Virus record (IMG/VR): IMGVR_UViG_3300020034_000005 | Coordinates: 26,319 to 90,318 of that record | Direction: 5' to 3' (one strand) | Source: a virus | Length of the DNA stretch: 64,000 bases | Notes under the pieces: model-generated | Seen by the model: only the letters and a program-made list of their open reading frames with translations | What the model was told of the DNA's origin: nothing | The model's database searches: none | Program-made: the position numbers and the translations under genes | Shown: piece by piece, positions 7,571 to 15,727 of the stretch | How positions within the stretch are numbered: the stretch's first letter is position 1 | Layout of the letters: the number at the start of each line of letters is the position of its first letter

Positions 7571-8029
7571 CTATTCGGCGTCCCGTTTTGCGCGCTCGTC
7601 GGCCTCGATCATCGCCTTCCAGCGGCGGATCTCACCCTTCTCCATGCCCGCGAGGTGGGCGACGATGACGCGCACGTCCTCGTCGTAGCCGGCGAGCTCA
7701 GTGGCCTTGTAGTTCAGAAACTGGATCGCGGCGGCGCGCTGCACCACGGTGAGCGGCCTCTGGAGGCCGAAGGAGATGGCTTCCAGTCGCTCAGGAGTGG
7801 GGGCGGTGGCAATGGAGTTCGTGGCCATCTTCTGGAAATACGGCTTGGACAGCGGGACGCCGGCTGCTGCCGAGCGGTCGGCCATCTGCCGGTAGGAGAC
7901 GCCGCGCCCGTCGTCGTTGATCTCGCGGATCATCTGGCTCAGGGCGTCGCGGTCCATGTCCCTGACAAGGTTGTCGGGAAGACCGGACGTGGTGTCGTCG
8001 CGGGTGGGGGTGGGGGCAGGTGCCTCCAT
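7571..8029 (-). CDS. Repressor-like HTH protein (152 aa)
   Basis: Start at ATG 8029 with GAGGAGA upstream; the longer frame would read through the control region. An XRE-like fold is visible at about 28-95: VSYRQMADRSAAAGVPLSKP, then PTPERLEAISFGLQRPLTVV. The C-terminal part (about 95-152) is helical and charged and may dimerise. Position between int and a divergent Cro/Xis-like pair matches an immunity repressor. There is no peptidase-type LexA/CI C-terminal domain, so induction would not be by self-cleavage. Confidence 0.7.
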   Translation of the reverse strand: MEAPAPTPTRDDTTSGLPDNLVRDMDRDALSQMIREINDDGRGVSYRQMADRSAAAGVPLSKPYFQKMATNSIATAPTPERLEAISFGLQRPLTVVQRAAAIQFLNYKATELAGYDEDVRVIVAHLAGMEKGEIRRWKAMIEADERAKRDAE

Positions 8030-8271
8030 GCCGCTGTCTCCTCGGGTCTCATTCACACCGACTGTCTCTCGTGTAGTCCGCGCTGACTCTACAAATGGCA
8101 GGCCAGGCCGTACAACCATCGACGCACAAAGACGAATCGTCTACAGGTTGATGGTAACTAAGCGGTCGGTTCAGGGAAACTTCACTTCCGGCCGTTCGGA
8201 TCTGTAGACGCAGCGGGTTTGATCTGATTCACTGTTCCCATCGAGAGCCGCACCGTTCCGATGGAGATCCT
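8030..8271. promoter_or_regulatory. Switch intergenic region with CTGTAGAC dyad sites
   Basis: Separates the leftward repressor from the rightward early genes. GTCTACAG at 8139-8146 and its exact inverse CTGTAGAC at 8202-8209 are 63 bases apart; weaker relatives GTGTAG (8071) and TCTACAA (around 8089) lie near the repressor start. AT-rich spots around 8150-8160 and 8215-8240 could be promoters. Likely operator region of the lysogeny switch. Confidence 0.45.
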
Positions 8272-8592
8272 TTGAACGTCCGCTATAACCTCCGCGCCCC
8301 ACACATCCTGAGATGGGTGATGGATCACCCCGGGAGAGGGGTGCCCTACAGCACGCGAGAGCTCGCCAAGGAGATCGGACTCAGCTACCACAGCCTGATC
8401 GGACACCTCCTCACCGGCAAGCTCACCGACTGCCCCATCGAAGTCGCCCACCGCATCGCGGAGGTCACCGGCGTCGCCGTACTGGTGCTTTTCGCGCCCC
8501 CAGCGTCTCCAGAACAGAACGAATCGGATCAAGACCGCAGTCGAAAGTCAGATGCGCTGCCCCCGCCCCCACCCCCAGGAGTACCCCAGTGA
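8272..8592 (+). CDS. Cro-like HTH protein (106 aa), TTG start
   Basis: TTG start at 8272 after GGAGATCC. An XRE-type helix-turn-helix lies at about 27-75 (STRELAKEIGLSYHSLIGHL, then CPIEVAHRIAEVTGVAVLVL). The tail is Pro-rich (PPPPPPGVPQ). First gene of the rightward early transcript and divergent from the repressor-like gene, so it may act like Cro. GTGA overlap couples it to the next gene. Confidence 0.75.
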   Translation: MNVRYNLRAPHILRWVMDHPGRGVPYSTRELAKEIGLSYHSLIGHLLTGKLTDCPIEVAHRIAEVTGVAVLVLFAPPASPEQNESDQDRSRKSDALPPPPPPGVPQ

Positions 8593-8924
8593 CGAAGACC
8601 AGGAAGTTGGCCCAGCAGAAGCCCCCGCCCGGGGTTGTCTGGATCTACGACTACACGGACCCCGAGACCGGTGAAGTACTCCTCCCCGGAATCGCGACCC
8701 GTCTGGGCATCTCCCCGAACACCTTCCGGAAGTGGCGGATGGCCGACAAAGGGCCGAAGTCGTTCCTTCTCGGCAAGCCCGTCGCCGCGTTCATCGAGGA
8801 CATAGACGCCTGGATCGCAGAGCAGGGCGGCCGGGAGTACGCGGCGGCAGTAGAGGCCCGCGCCGAGGGCCGGCCGCCGGAGCCCCGCCGCTCCACCGCC
8901 AAGCCGCTCGTACCTGCCGCCTGA
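8589..8924 (+). CDS. Excisionase/AlpA-like HTH protein (111 aa)
   Basis: GTGA overlap with the Cro-like gene. The stretch GIATRLGISPNTFRKWRMAD, then LLGKPVAAFIEDIDAWIAEQ fits the winged-helix fold of Xis/AlpA/MerR-type proteins that bend attachment-site DNA or activate int. In this place an excisionase or recombination directionality factor is the best guess. Confidence 0.65.
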   Translation: MTKTRKLAQQKPPPGVVWIYDYTDPETGEVLLPGIATRLGISPNTFRKWRMADKGPKSFLLGKPVAAFIEDIDAWIAEQGGREYAAAVEARAEGRPPEPRRSTAKPLVPAA

Positions 8925-9022
8925 CGCGGCAAACAGCCCCAACCACCGGTGGTCAGAGACCGGCAGCCGGGGCCTAGAGGACTCCCTCACCTGCAACTAC
9001 CTGCAAGCGAAAGAAGACCGTC

Positions 9023-9430
9023 GTGTCTCCATCCAACCAGAACCCTGACCCTGCCGCCTTCTTCGGCCTGGTCGAAGACATCCCTGAGCTGTCCGTGTGG
9101 GAGGCGTCGTTCGATGCCGCCGAGGACTTTCTGACGGAGACCCGTCCGGAGGGCTTCCAGGTCGAGGACATCGGCCGCCACGCCTGGGACCGCCTGCCCG
9201 AGAGGGACCGTCCGGCCGCGCTGAACGCCCTGTTCTACACGTACTGGTCGGCGATGGTGAGTGACCGCGAGGAGTTGGCCCGGTTCGAGCGGGACAACGA
9301 CATGCGGGTCCTCCTCCGGGGCCGCCTGGATGAGTACGAGGACCTGGCCGCGGTCTCGATCCCCGCGCCTGCCGCCCTCGTCGCGGACATCGCAGCACTG
9401 GCCCGCCAGCTCGTCGGAGGTGCGGCATGA
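9023..9430 (+). CDS. Hypothetical early protein (135 aa)
   Basis: GTG start at 9023 after AAGAAG. Acidic, helical protein (VWEASFDAAEDFLTETRPEG). First gene of a run of 15 overlapping genes reaching 14758. Upstream, 8942-8953 holds a 12-base palindrome ACCACCGGTGGT inside a larger hairpin. Function unknown. Confidence 0.7.
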   Translation: MSPSNQNPDPAAFFGLVEDIPELSVWEASFDAAEDFLTETRPEGFQVEDIGRHAWDRLPERDRPAALNALFYTYWSAMVSDREELARFERDNDMRVLLRGRLDEYEDLAAVSIPAPAALVADIAALARQLVGGAA

Positions 9431-9990
9431 ACGCCGTGAAGTGCAGCTGCATGTTCGGCCCGCGCACGGTCGACGGCGAAGTTGTCCACGAGGATGGCTG
9501 CCGGGTGACCCACCCGGTCCGTCACGCCTCCTGGCAGTCCATCCTCACGCTGGTCGCCGACCTGCCGGAGGGGACGGGTGGCACGTCCCGGAGCATCGGG
9601 GAGTTCACCGAGGACGGCTTGGGCGGCAGTGCGATGCACGCCGCTTACACAGTGGGTCAGCCGGACGGTTCCGACACGGTCTACACGATCACCGTGGCTG
9701 TCGAGCGGTCTGTCGACCATAACGACTCGTTCTGGGGTCCGGGCGGCACCCGTGACGGCGACGACCCGACGAAGCGGGTTGTGGTCGACGGGACGCACTA
9801 CATCCTCGGTGACGACCGCCCCGGCGACACCTTCAAGGGATTCAGTGGGCACCGCTTCGACATCGAGTTCTTCGACGGCCGCACAGTTGCCACTCGGGAT
9901 CTCTGGTACCAGGGCGTGATCCCGCCGAAGTGGCGCGAGCGCTACCCCGACAACGCTCGCTTCATCCCCGCATCGGCGGTGACGTCATGA
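9427..9990 (+). CDS. Hypothetical beta-rich protein (187 aa)
   Basis: ATGA overlap. N-terminal CSCMF with two further Cys; the body is rich in aromatic and charged strands (YTITVAVERSVDHNDSFWGP) and a C-terminal RDLWYQGVIPPKWRERYPD. Unrecognised. Confidence 0.7.
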   Translation: MNAVKCSCMFGPRTVDGEVVHEDGCRVTHPVRHASWQSILTLVADLPEGTGGTSRSIGEFTEDGLGGSAMHAAYTVGQPDGSDTVYTITVAVERSVDHNDSFWGPGGTRDGDDPTKRVVVDGTHYILGDDRPGDTFKGFSGHRFDIEFFDGRTVATRDLWYQGVIPPKWRERYPDNARFIPASAVTS

Positions 9991-10289
9991 GCGCCCGCAA
10001 GGCCTTGTATGCCGCGCTGATGGTGGGCGGCCCGCACTCTCCGGAGCGATCCGACCGGGCGAGCGCACGGATCGATGCCTACCGCGCCGAGATCGTGGCC
10101 GCCACTCTCGCCGAGGTCGACCGCCTGCGCGCCGAGCTGGCCCGCCGGACTCCGGACACCTACCTGGCTGCTGCTGCTCTGATCGAGGACCGGGCGTGCG
10201 ACGCCGATTTCACCCACACCCCGCAGCACATTGCCGGGCTGCGTGAGGCCGTCGAGCTGCTGACCCGACGGGCCGGTGAAGTCCGATGA
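9987..10289 (+). CDS. Hypothetical helical protein (100 aa)
   Basis: ATGA overlap. Helical with a possible short coiled coil (EIVAATLAEVDRLRAELARR). This pattern, a coiled coil plus AAALIEDRACDADF, recurs in small proteins of Streptomyces phages. Function unknown. Confidence 0.7.
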   Translation: MSARKALYAALMVGGPHSPERSDRASARIDAYRAEIVAATLAEVDRLRAELARRTPDTYLAAAALIEDRACDADFTHTPQHIAGLREAVELLTRRAGEVR

Positions 10290-10339
10290 GCGCCCGAGCT
10301 GACAACCTGCGCCGCCAGACCGAGGAGGCGACCTCATGA
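10286..10339 (+). CDS. 17-residue coupled peptide
   Basis: An 18-codon frame that overlaps the previous stop by ATGA and the next start by ATGA. It contains the ribosome site of the next gene (GAGGAG). Its product, if made, is basic and hydrophilic. It may only serve to carry ribosomes to the next start. Confidence 0.35.
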   Translation: MSARADNLRRQTEEATS

Positions 10340-10551
10340 GTGTGCGAACTGTCCGCTTCCTGGACTGCGAGGGGCACGCCCTCCGCAACGACATCTCACT
10401 GTGCGGCGAGACGGAGCAGGGATTCCCCTGGGAGGCCGCCGTCGAACTGCGCCGCCGGGCTCGCTCTGAGGGGTGGCGGCGGATCGACGGGCGCGACATT
10501 GGCCCCGAGTGTGCCGAGGTCCTCACCCAAGCGACGGAGGCGTCCCGATGA
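10336..10551 (+). CDS. Hypothetical protein (71 aa)
   Basis: ATGA overlap on both sides. Contains two Cys and a compact charged fold (WEAAVELRRRARSEGWRRID). Unrecognised. Confidence 0.6.
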   Translation: MSVRTVRFLDCEGHALRNDISLCGETEQGFPWEAAVELRRRARSEGWRRIDGRDIGPECAEVLTQATEASR

Positions 10552-10760
10552 CTGCCGCCGACATCGCCCGCCTGGACGTACCGCAGGCCTCGCTGGAGCA
10601 GCAGATCGCGGAGCTGCGGGCGCACGCCGAGCAGCACCTCGCCGAGCGCGGAGAGTCCCCGTCGTCCTATCTCCTCGTCGACTGGCACGACTTCCTCGAC
10701 ATCGACCCCGACCTGCGGGGCCGCAACTACACGCCACCGGAGGCGTCCGATGAGCACTGA
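10548..10760 (+). CDS. Hypothetical protein (70 aa)
   Basis: Helical first half (SLEQQIAELRAHAEQHLAER) and an acidic WHDFLDIDPDLRGR segment. Its end overlaps the next start by 11 bases. Unrecognised. Confidence 0.6.
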   Translation: MTAADIARLDVPQASLEQQIAELRAHAEQHLAERGESPSSYLLVDWHDFLDIDPDLRGRNYTPPEASDEH

Positions 10761-10986
10761 ACCGAATCTCCCCGACGTCCCGTCAGGGCCGGTGGAGTCC
10801 TCACCGGGGCCGTGGCTGGACGGCAACGGCAACACGGCGGTCCTGCACCACGTGCTGGCGCAAGCCGGAGTCGAGCTGGGCGCCTATGACCTGTCGACGC
10901 TCGCCTGGCTCGCCGGGTGGGAGTCCTCGACGGTCCTCACCATCGCCTCCTGGGTACACCGCGCATCGGCTGGAGGCCCGGCATGA
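10750..10986 (+). CDS. Hypothetical protein (78 aa)
   Basis: ATG at 10750. Pro-rich start, then VLHHVLAQAGVELGAYDLST and a Trp-rich helix (LAWLAGWESSTVLTIASWV). The second half may be a small helix-turn-helix. Unrecognised. Confidence 0.6.
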   Translation: MSTEPNLPDVPSGPVESSPGPWLDGNGNTAVLHHVLAQAGVELGAYDLSTLAWLAGWESSTVLTIASWVHRASAGGPA

Positions 10987-11585
10987 CCGACTACCCCGAG
11001 GCGGCTGCCCGCTTCGCCCGCGAGACCCGTGGCCACGAGATGACCGTCCTGCACGACGACGGCCTGTACCGGCACCTCGTGTTCGCCGACCCTGACGGCG
11101 GCTTCTACCGCTTCGACCTGATCACCTGGCCGCACAACGCGTTCCTGCGCGGCGACGGCTTCAGCTTCGGCTTCTCGATCTACCCGACCAAGGACATCTT
11201 CGACGTGTTCCGGGGTTCGAGCAGCGGCGGCATCAACCCCGGCTACTGGCAGGAGAAGGTGACTGCCGGGAAGGTTCAGGACTGGTCGGAGGACCTCTTC
11301 CGCACCTGGGTGATCGGCGAGGCCGCAAAGGGCGAGAGTCGCCATCCGGGTCTGGTCGAAGCGGTCGGCAAGCAGATCCTGCACTCGGACGAGCACAGCC
11401 TGGAGTACCGGGGCACCGCCGAGTACGCGGTTGCCTCGTTCCGCCACGGCGACTACCGGCTGCGCTTCCCGAACGACTGGGAGAAGGACTTCGAGGACTT
11501 CTCGTGGGAGTACCTGTTCGCCTGCCACGCCATCCTGTTCGGCATCCGCCAGTACGACGCCGCACGTCAGGCGGTGGCCGCATGA
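10983..11585 (+). CDS. Hypothetical early protein (200 aa)
   Basis: ATGA overlap. Mixed alpha/beta with many aromatic residues (YRHLVFADPDGGFYRFDLIT, FGFSIYPTKDIFDVF). No signal peptide or membrane segment. One of the larger proteins of this operon; family not recognised. Confidence 0.7.
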   Translation: MTDYPEAAARFARETRGHEMTVLHDDGLYRHLVFADPDGGFYRFDLITWPHNAFLRGDGFSFGFSIYPTKDIFDVFRGSSSGGINPGYWQEKVTAGKVQDWSEDLFRTWVIGEAAKGESRHPGLVEAVGKQILHSDEHSLEYRGTAEYAVASFRHGDYRLRFPNDWEKDFEDFSWEYLFACHAILFGIRQYDAARQAVAA

Positions 11586-11830
11586 CCGCCACCTTCCGGC
11601 TCCGCGTCGGCACGGACATCCGCATCGAGCACGACGACTACACCAACGCAGCCCCGGCACTCACCTTCCTGAACCCGGGCCACCAGATCGCTGTGACCCT
11701 CCTCGCCGCGTTCGATGACGAGGACGCAGTAGCCGGAGCTGATCGGCTGGTTGCGGCCGTCAGCGAGTGGCGCGACGGAGTACGAGCAGCCGTCGCCAAG
11801 CAGGCCGCAGCAGTGAAGGCGGCGGCGTGA
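11582..11830 (+). CDS. Hypothetical protein (82 aa)
   Basis: ATGA overlap. Beta-rich N-terminus (TATFRLRVGTDIRIEHDDYT) and a C-terminal helix ending in AAAVKAAA. Unrecognised. Confidence 0.6.
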   Translation: MTATFRLRVGTDIRIEHDDYTNAAPALTFLNPGHQIAVTLLAAFDDEDAVAGADRLVAAVSEWRDGVRAAVAKQAAAVKAAA

Positions 11831-12006
11831 TGGTCACCCTCACGAAGCTCCCCGCCGCTGACCTCGAAGTTTTCCAACTCGCCCAGGCCGACCACCGGTT
11901 CCTCGCCGAGCACGGCCGGGAGGCGGGCTGGCAGCCCTGCGAGCGCGAGCACTACGAGGCGCTCATGGACGTCATCCACAACCAGCGCAGGCGGAGGGCG
12001 GCATGA
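11830..12006 (+). CDS. Hypothetical protein (58 aa)
   Basis: TGATG overlap chosen (ATG 11830; an in-frame GTG lies 3 bases before). Charged helical protein with C-terminal HNQRRRRAA. Unrecognised. Confidence 0.55.
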   Translation: MVTLTKLPAADLEVFQLAQADHRFLAEHGREAGWQPCEREHYEALMDVIHNQRRRRAA

Positions 12007-12266
12007 CGATCCTCCGCCCCGAGACGACCATCCTGGCCGCCGCCCTATGCGACCTCCCCGACGCCGACCCGGCCGTTCAGCAGCGGCTAGGCGCCGGGCT
12101 GGTCCGGGCGCTCCACGTCACCAACCGCGACCCCGACTTCGAGGACAGCTACAACTCCGGCCACGTCGAGACCGACCTCGACGCCTGGGCGGCCCGCGTC
12201 GACACGAAAAACCACCGGCACAAGCCGCCCGCCCCGACACTCCGCCGCACCGGGGGGACCGCATGA
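12003..12266 (+). CDS. Hypothetical protein (87 aa)
   Basis: ATGA overlap. Acidic with a basic tail (KNHRHKPPAPTLRRTGG). Unrecognised. Confidence 0.6.
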   Translation: MTILRPETTILAAALCDLPDADPAVQQRLGAGLVRALHVTNRDPDFEDSYNSGHVETDLDAWAARVDTKNHRHKPPAPTLRRTGGTA

Positions 12267-12469
12267 GCATCCGCCGCACCCACGGCATCGGCCCGGAGAT
12301 CGTCGCCACGGAAGCCACGCTCATCGGCACCAGCGAGCTGGAGGCCCGCGACATGGCCGCCGCAGCCCGCACCGTCCGCGCCCACGCCCGTGATGAAGAC
12401 GACCGCGCCATGTTGCTCGCCGTCCTCGGGCTCACCGCATACGACCGCACCAGGGGGAACCGATCATGA
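12263..12469 (+). CDS. Hypothetical protein (68 aa)
   Basis: ATGA overlap. Helical, Ala/Arg-rich (DMAAAARTVRAHARDEDDRA). Unrecognised. Confidence 0.6.
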   Translation: MSIRRTHGIGPEIVATEATLIGTSELEARDMAAAARTVRAHARDEDDRAMLLAVLGLTAYDRTRGNRS

Positions 12470-12828
12470 GCACTGAGACCTGCACCTGCGGCGAGATCGC
12501 TGAGGCTGTCGAGATCGCCCGGATCCGTGAGGCTCAGACGCTGCGCCTCGACGCAGAGGTTGCCCGGCTGGCTAAGGAGCTCGCGGACACCACAGAATCC
12601 CGCGACTTCTACGCCCGCTCCGCCCGGCACATCGCGGCGAAACGGAACCTGGCCGAGGTCGTCATCTGCCTGTGGGACTCGGGCGATCTGCCCGCCGACA
12701 CGGCGCTGCGAATGATCCGGTCCGCGCTCGATGTCGGGGACGTCCAGACGTTCGACGCGCTGACGGCGGCAACCACCTGCGCCAACTCCCGTACCCAGCA
12801 GGACCAGCGGAAGGCGGCGGAACTGTGA
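12466..12828 (+). CDS. Hypothetical coiled-coil protein (120 aa)
   Basis: ATGA overlap. Begins with a CTCG pair, followed by a predicted coiled coil (RLDAEVARLAKELADTTESR) and a helical body. Unrecognised. Confidence 0.65.
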   Translation: MSTETCTCGEIAEAVEIARIREAQTLRLDAEVARLAKELADTTESRDFYARSARHIAAKRNLAEVVICLWDSGDLPADTALRMIRSALDVGDVQTFDALTAATTCANSRTQQDQRKAAEL

Positions 12829-13343
12829 GCACCGTAGACACCGTGAAGGCCGTCGCCCGGCACCGGAAGCTGTCGTGGTTGGGCCTCGCCGCACTCGCCG
12901 GCGTGCAGGGCAAGGAGCTGAACACACTCCGGCCGCGGGTCGCCGAACTGGAGGCGGCGCTGGACAACGCGGCGTTCCGCCTCGACGGGGCCCTGCTCCT
13001 CGCCGGGGGGCTCCGCCTGCAGCTCGACGAAGCCCACGACATCCGCGACGACATCAACGCCAAGGCCGTCCGCTACGACGAAGCCGAACACCGTGCCACC
13101 GCAGCCGAGCAGCAGCTCGCCGCTAAGGACGAAGAACTGATCGCGCTCCGCCAGTTCAAGGCCAACGTCCAGTCCGTCGACGTCACCCAGCTCGGCCACC
13201 GCGACATCGACCCCGGCGACGCGGTCACCGTGCCCGTCCCGATCGTCAAGACGCTCGCCGAGGCGTTCGGCCAGGGCCGCGCCAGCACCGACCCCGCACG
13301 CACCACCTGGGGCCGCCGCAACGAGCAGGCAGGGGTGGCGTAG
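12825..13343 (+). CDS. Hypothetical coiled-coil protein (172 aa)
   Basis: GTGA overlap. Long coiled coil at about 30-110 (RVAELEAALDNAAFRLDGAL, then HRATAAEQQLAAKDEELIAL), with a basic N-terminus (VKAVARHRKLSW) that is weakly hydrophobic. Its stop TAG shares one base with the GTG of the methyltransferase gene. Confidence 0.65.
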   Translation: MSTVDTVKAVARHRKLSWLGLAALAGVQGKELNTLRPRVAELEAALDNAAFRLDGALLLAGGLRLQLDEAHDIRDDINAKAVRYDEAEHRATAAEQQLAAKDEELIALRQFKANVQSVDVTQLGHRDIDPGDAVTVPVPIVKTLAEAFGQGRASTDPARTTWGRRNEQAGVA

Positions 13344-14758
13344 TGGACGCCTACTGGGAGGACACGGACGCCGGGATCACCCTGTACCTCGGCGACTGCC
13401 TCACCGTGCTGCCCACCCTGGCCGACGCGTCCGTGGACTCCATCGTCACCGACCCGCCCTACGGGTTGACCGAGTTGGCAGCCGCGACGGTTCTGTCAGC
13501 GATAGCCGCATGGATGGCAGGCGACCGGACGCACGTGCCGGATGGGCGCGGGTTCATGGGCCGCGAGTGGGATCGTTTCGTGCCACCGCCTGGTGTGTGG
13601 GACGAGTGCCTACGGGTCCTGAAGCCGGGCGGTCACGTGCTGGCGTTCGCTGGTGCCCGCACCGTGGACCTGATGACGCTGTCGATCCGCATCGCCGGGT
13701 TCGAGATCCGCGACAGCATCGACTGGATCTACGGCAGTGGCTTCCCGAAATCACACGATGTTTCCAAGGCCATCGACAAGGCGGCCGGGGCGCAGCGCGA
13801 GGTAGTAGGGGCAAGCGCGCATAGCGCTAACCGGTCGGCCGGTTCCTGGCAGGCGGACGGCCGGGCCCCTACGAGAATGGCGAAAGGCAACGAGGGGGAA
13901 CGCCAGATCACCGCCCCGGCCACCGCCGATGCGGCCCGCTGGGACGGGTGGGGCACGGCACTCAAGCCCGCCCACGAGCCCATCGTTCTCGCCCGTAGGC
14001 CGCTCTCCGGGACCGTCGTCGTGAACGTCCTTCAGCACGGCACCGGGGCCCTCAACATCGACGACTGTCGGACCGTCGCCGGGCAGGACTACCGGCAGAA
14101 GTGCGCGTCCGTGGTGGGCATCGACAGTCCCCGCAACGGCGACACCGGCGGCGAACGGACCGGGGCCCGGGAGGACTCCGCGCACGTTGCGGGCCGTTGG
14201 CCGACGAACGTGATCCTCACCCACCCGCCGCTCCTCGATGACGACGGGCAGGTCGTGGGAGACGCGTGCGCAGACGGGTGCGTACCCGGCTGCCCCGTCG
14301 CGGAGATGGACGCGCAGAGCGGGGGCAGCACCAGCGCAGCAAAGGGCAAGGCCGGGGGCGCCTTCAAGTCCACGAGCCTGTACGCGCAGGACGCGACCTC
14401 GCGCGGCATGGCCCGGACCGAACGCCCGACACACGGCGACAAGGGCGGCGCATCCCGCTTCTTCACCGTCTTCCGCTACGAGGCGAAGGCCCCGGCCTCA
14501 GAGCGTCCCCGGCTGGCGGACGGCACCGCGCACACCACGGTCAAACCGCTCGCCCTGATGCGGTGGCTGATCCGGCTCGTCACCCCGCCCGGCGGAGCCG
14601 TCCTCGATCCGTTCGTCGGCTCCGGCACCACGCTGGAAGCGGCCCTCATCGAAGGGTTCCCCGCCATCGGTATCGAGCGCGAAGCCGACCACGCCGAACT
14701 GTGCGTGACCCGGCTCGCCAAGCCCATCACGTCGACCCTCTTCGGCGCCACCCCCTGA
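13343..14758 (+). CDS. Site-specific DNA amino-methyltransferase (471 aa)
   Basis: Transfers a methyl group from S-adenosylmethionine to an exocyclic amino group of A or C. The catalytic motif DPPYG sits at 37-41 and the AdoMet motif DPFVGSGTT at about 420-430, so the order is beta-class (catalytic first). The region between about 140 and 380 is an insertion with several Cys (DACADGCVPGCPVAEMD) and is probably the target-recognition part. No restriction gene is adjacent, so it is a solitary phage-type enzyme that could protect the DNA or alter expression. It closes the early operon and is followed by a hairpin at 14761-14802. Confidence 0.9.
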   Translation: MDAYWEDTDAGITLYLGDCLTVLPTLADASVDSIVTDPPYGLTELAAATVLSAIAAWMAGDRTHVPDGRGFMGREWDRFVPPPGVWDECLRVLKPGGHVLAFAGARTVDLMTLSIRIAGFEIRDSIDWIYGSGFPKSHDVSKAIDKAAGAQREVVGASAHSANRSAGSWQADGRAPTRMAKGNEGERQITAPATADAARWDGWGTALKPAHEPIVLARRPLSGTVVVNVLQHGTGALNIDDCRTVAGQDYRQKCASVVGIDSPRNGDTGGERTGAREDSAHVAGRWPTNVILTHPPLLDDDGQVVGDACADGCVPGCPVAEMDAQSGGSTSAAKGKAGGAFKSTSLYAQDATSRGMARTERPTHGDKGGASRFFTVFRYEAKAPASERPRLADGTAHTTVKPLALMRWLIRLVTPPGGAVLDPFVGSGTTLEAALIEGFPAIGIEREADHAELCVTRLAKPITSTLFGATP

Positions 14759-14760
14759 CC

Positions 14761-14802
14761 GGGCGCGCTGTCGCGGATGTCACCGACCCCCACAGCGCGC
14801 CC
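14761..14802 (+). terminator. Terminator after the first methyltransferase
   Basis: Perfect 11-bp stem GGGCGCGCTGT (14761-14771) with ACAGCGCGCCC (14792-14802), two bases after the stop. It separates the early operon from the VWA gene. Confidence 0.7.
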
Positions 14803-14838
14803 TCACCACGTACCGCACCCGCCGAGGACAAGTCGGCG

Positions 14839-14860
14839 GGCGCCCACCCAGCACCCCAAC
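14839..14860 (+). repeat. 22-base repeat, copy 1 (copy 2 at 28223-28244)
   Basis: The sequence beginning GGCGCCCACCCAGCA is shared with 28223-28244 with one mismatch in 22. Each copy lies after a methyltransferase gene and its hairpin and just before the ribosome site of the next gene. Confidence 0.6.
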
Positions 14861-14872
14861 AAGGAGATCACC

Positions 14873-15604
14873 GTGTTCCGTAAGACCCCCAGCGCCCCGC
14901 TCCCCACCCCGACCAGCACCGGTCCGGCGATCAGCTTCGACAAGGTGCCCGCCGGCCTCGTCAACCTGACCAAGACCGCCGCCGTCAGCCTGGAGAAGTC
15001 CGGGCTCACCGGGCAGCGCGCCGCCGTATACCTGGTCCTCGACCACTCCGGGAGCATGACCAGCTTCTACCGCGACGGGTCAGTGCAGCGCCTCGCCGAG
15101 CAGGCGCTCGGCCTGTCCGCGAACCTCGACGACGACGGCACCGTCCCCATCGGCTACTTCGGATCGACCGCCGAGCCCATGCTCGACGCCCGCCTCGACA
15201 ACTACGCGGGGATCGTCGACCGCACCCACCCCGCGGTCCGCTGGGGGTCCACCAACTACGTGGCCGCCATGCAGGCCGTCATCGACGAGCACCAGCGGTC
15301 CGGTGCCACAGACCCCGCGTTCGTGATCTTCCAGACGGACGGGTCCCCCGACGACCGTGGCGCAGCCGAGCGGATGCTCCGTGACGCCTCCCGGCTGCCG
15401 ATCTTCTGGGCGTTCGTCGGGTTCGGAAACAACATCCACTTCCTGGAGAAGCTCGACGACCTTCGCGGCAGGGCTGTCGACAACGCGTCGTTCTTCCACG
15501 CCGCGAACCCGCACCAGGTGACGGACGCCGACCTGTACGACGGCATCACGCACGAGTACGCGGGCTGGCTCGCCGCAGCGACGGCCGCCGGAATCGTCGC
15601 CTGA
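14873..15604 (+). CDS. VWA-domain protein (243 aa)
   Basis: Start at GTG 14873 with AAGGAG. A von Willebrand A domain with a complete metal site: D57-x-S59-x-S61 in DHSGSM, a Thr near VRWGSTNY, and a later Asp in FQTDGSPDD. This type resembles the VWA domain of TerF/TerY-like stress proteins and binds a partner protein through a divalent metal. No ATPase or MoxR partner gene is next to it. It is bounded by terminators on both sides (14761-14802 and 15660-15696), so it is a transcription unit of its own. Role in the element unknown. Confidence 0.85.
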   Translation: MFRKTPSAPLPTPTSTGPAISFDKVPAGLVNLTKTAAVSLEKSGLTGQRAAVYLVLDHSGSMTSFYRDGSVQRLAEQALGLSANLDDDGTVPIGYFGSTAEPMLDARLDNYAGIVDRTHPAVRWGSTNYVAAMQAVIDEHQRSGATDPAFVIFQTDGSPDDRGAAERMLRDASRLPIFWAFVGFGNNIHFLEKLDDLRGRAVDNASFFHAANPHQVTDADLYDGITHEYAGWLAAATAAGIVA

Positions 15605-15659
15605 CAGCCCCCTGACCGCTGTGGTGCAGCGCCCCCCTTCGCGCGCCACGGCACCCAGG

Positions 15660-15696
15660 CCCGCCGAGCCCGAACCCCCCGCCCGGGCTCGGCGGG
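15660..15696 (+). terminator. Terminator after the VWA gene
   Basis: 13-bp perfect stem: 15660-15672 pairs with 15684-15696, 11-base loop. It isolates the VWA gene from the recombination genes. Confidence 0.75.
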
Positions 15697-15727
15697 TCCC
15701 CATCACTGCACCCGAAAGGCACGGCAC

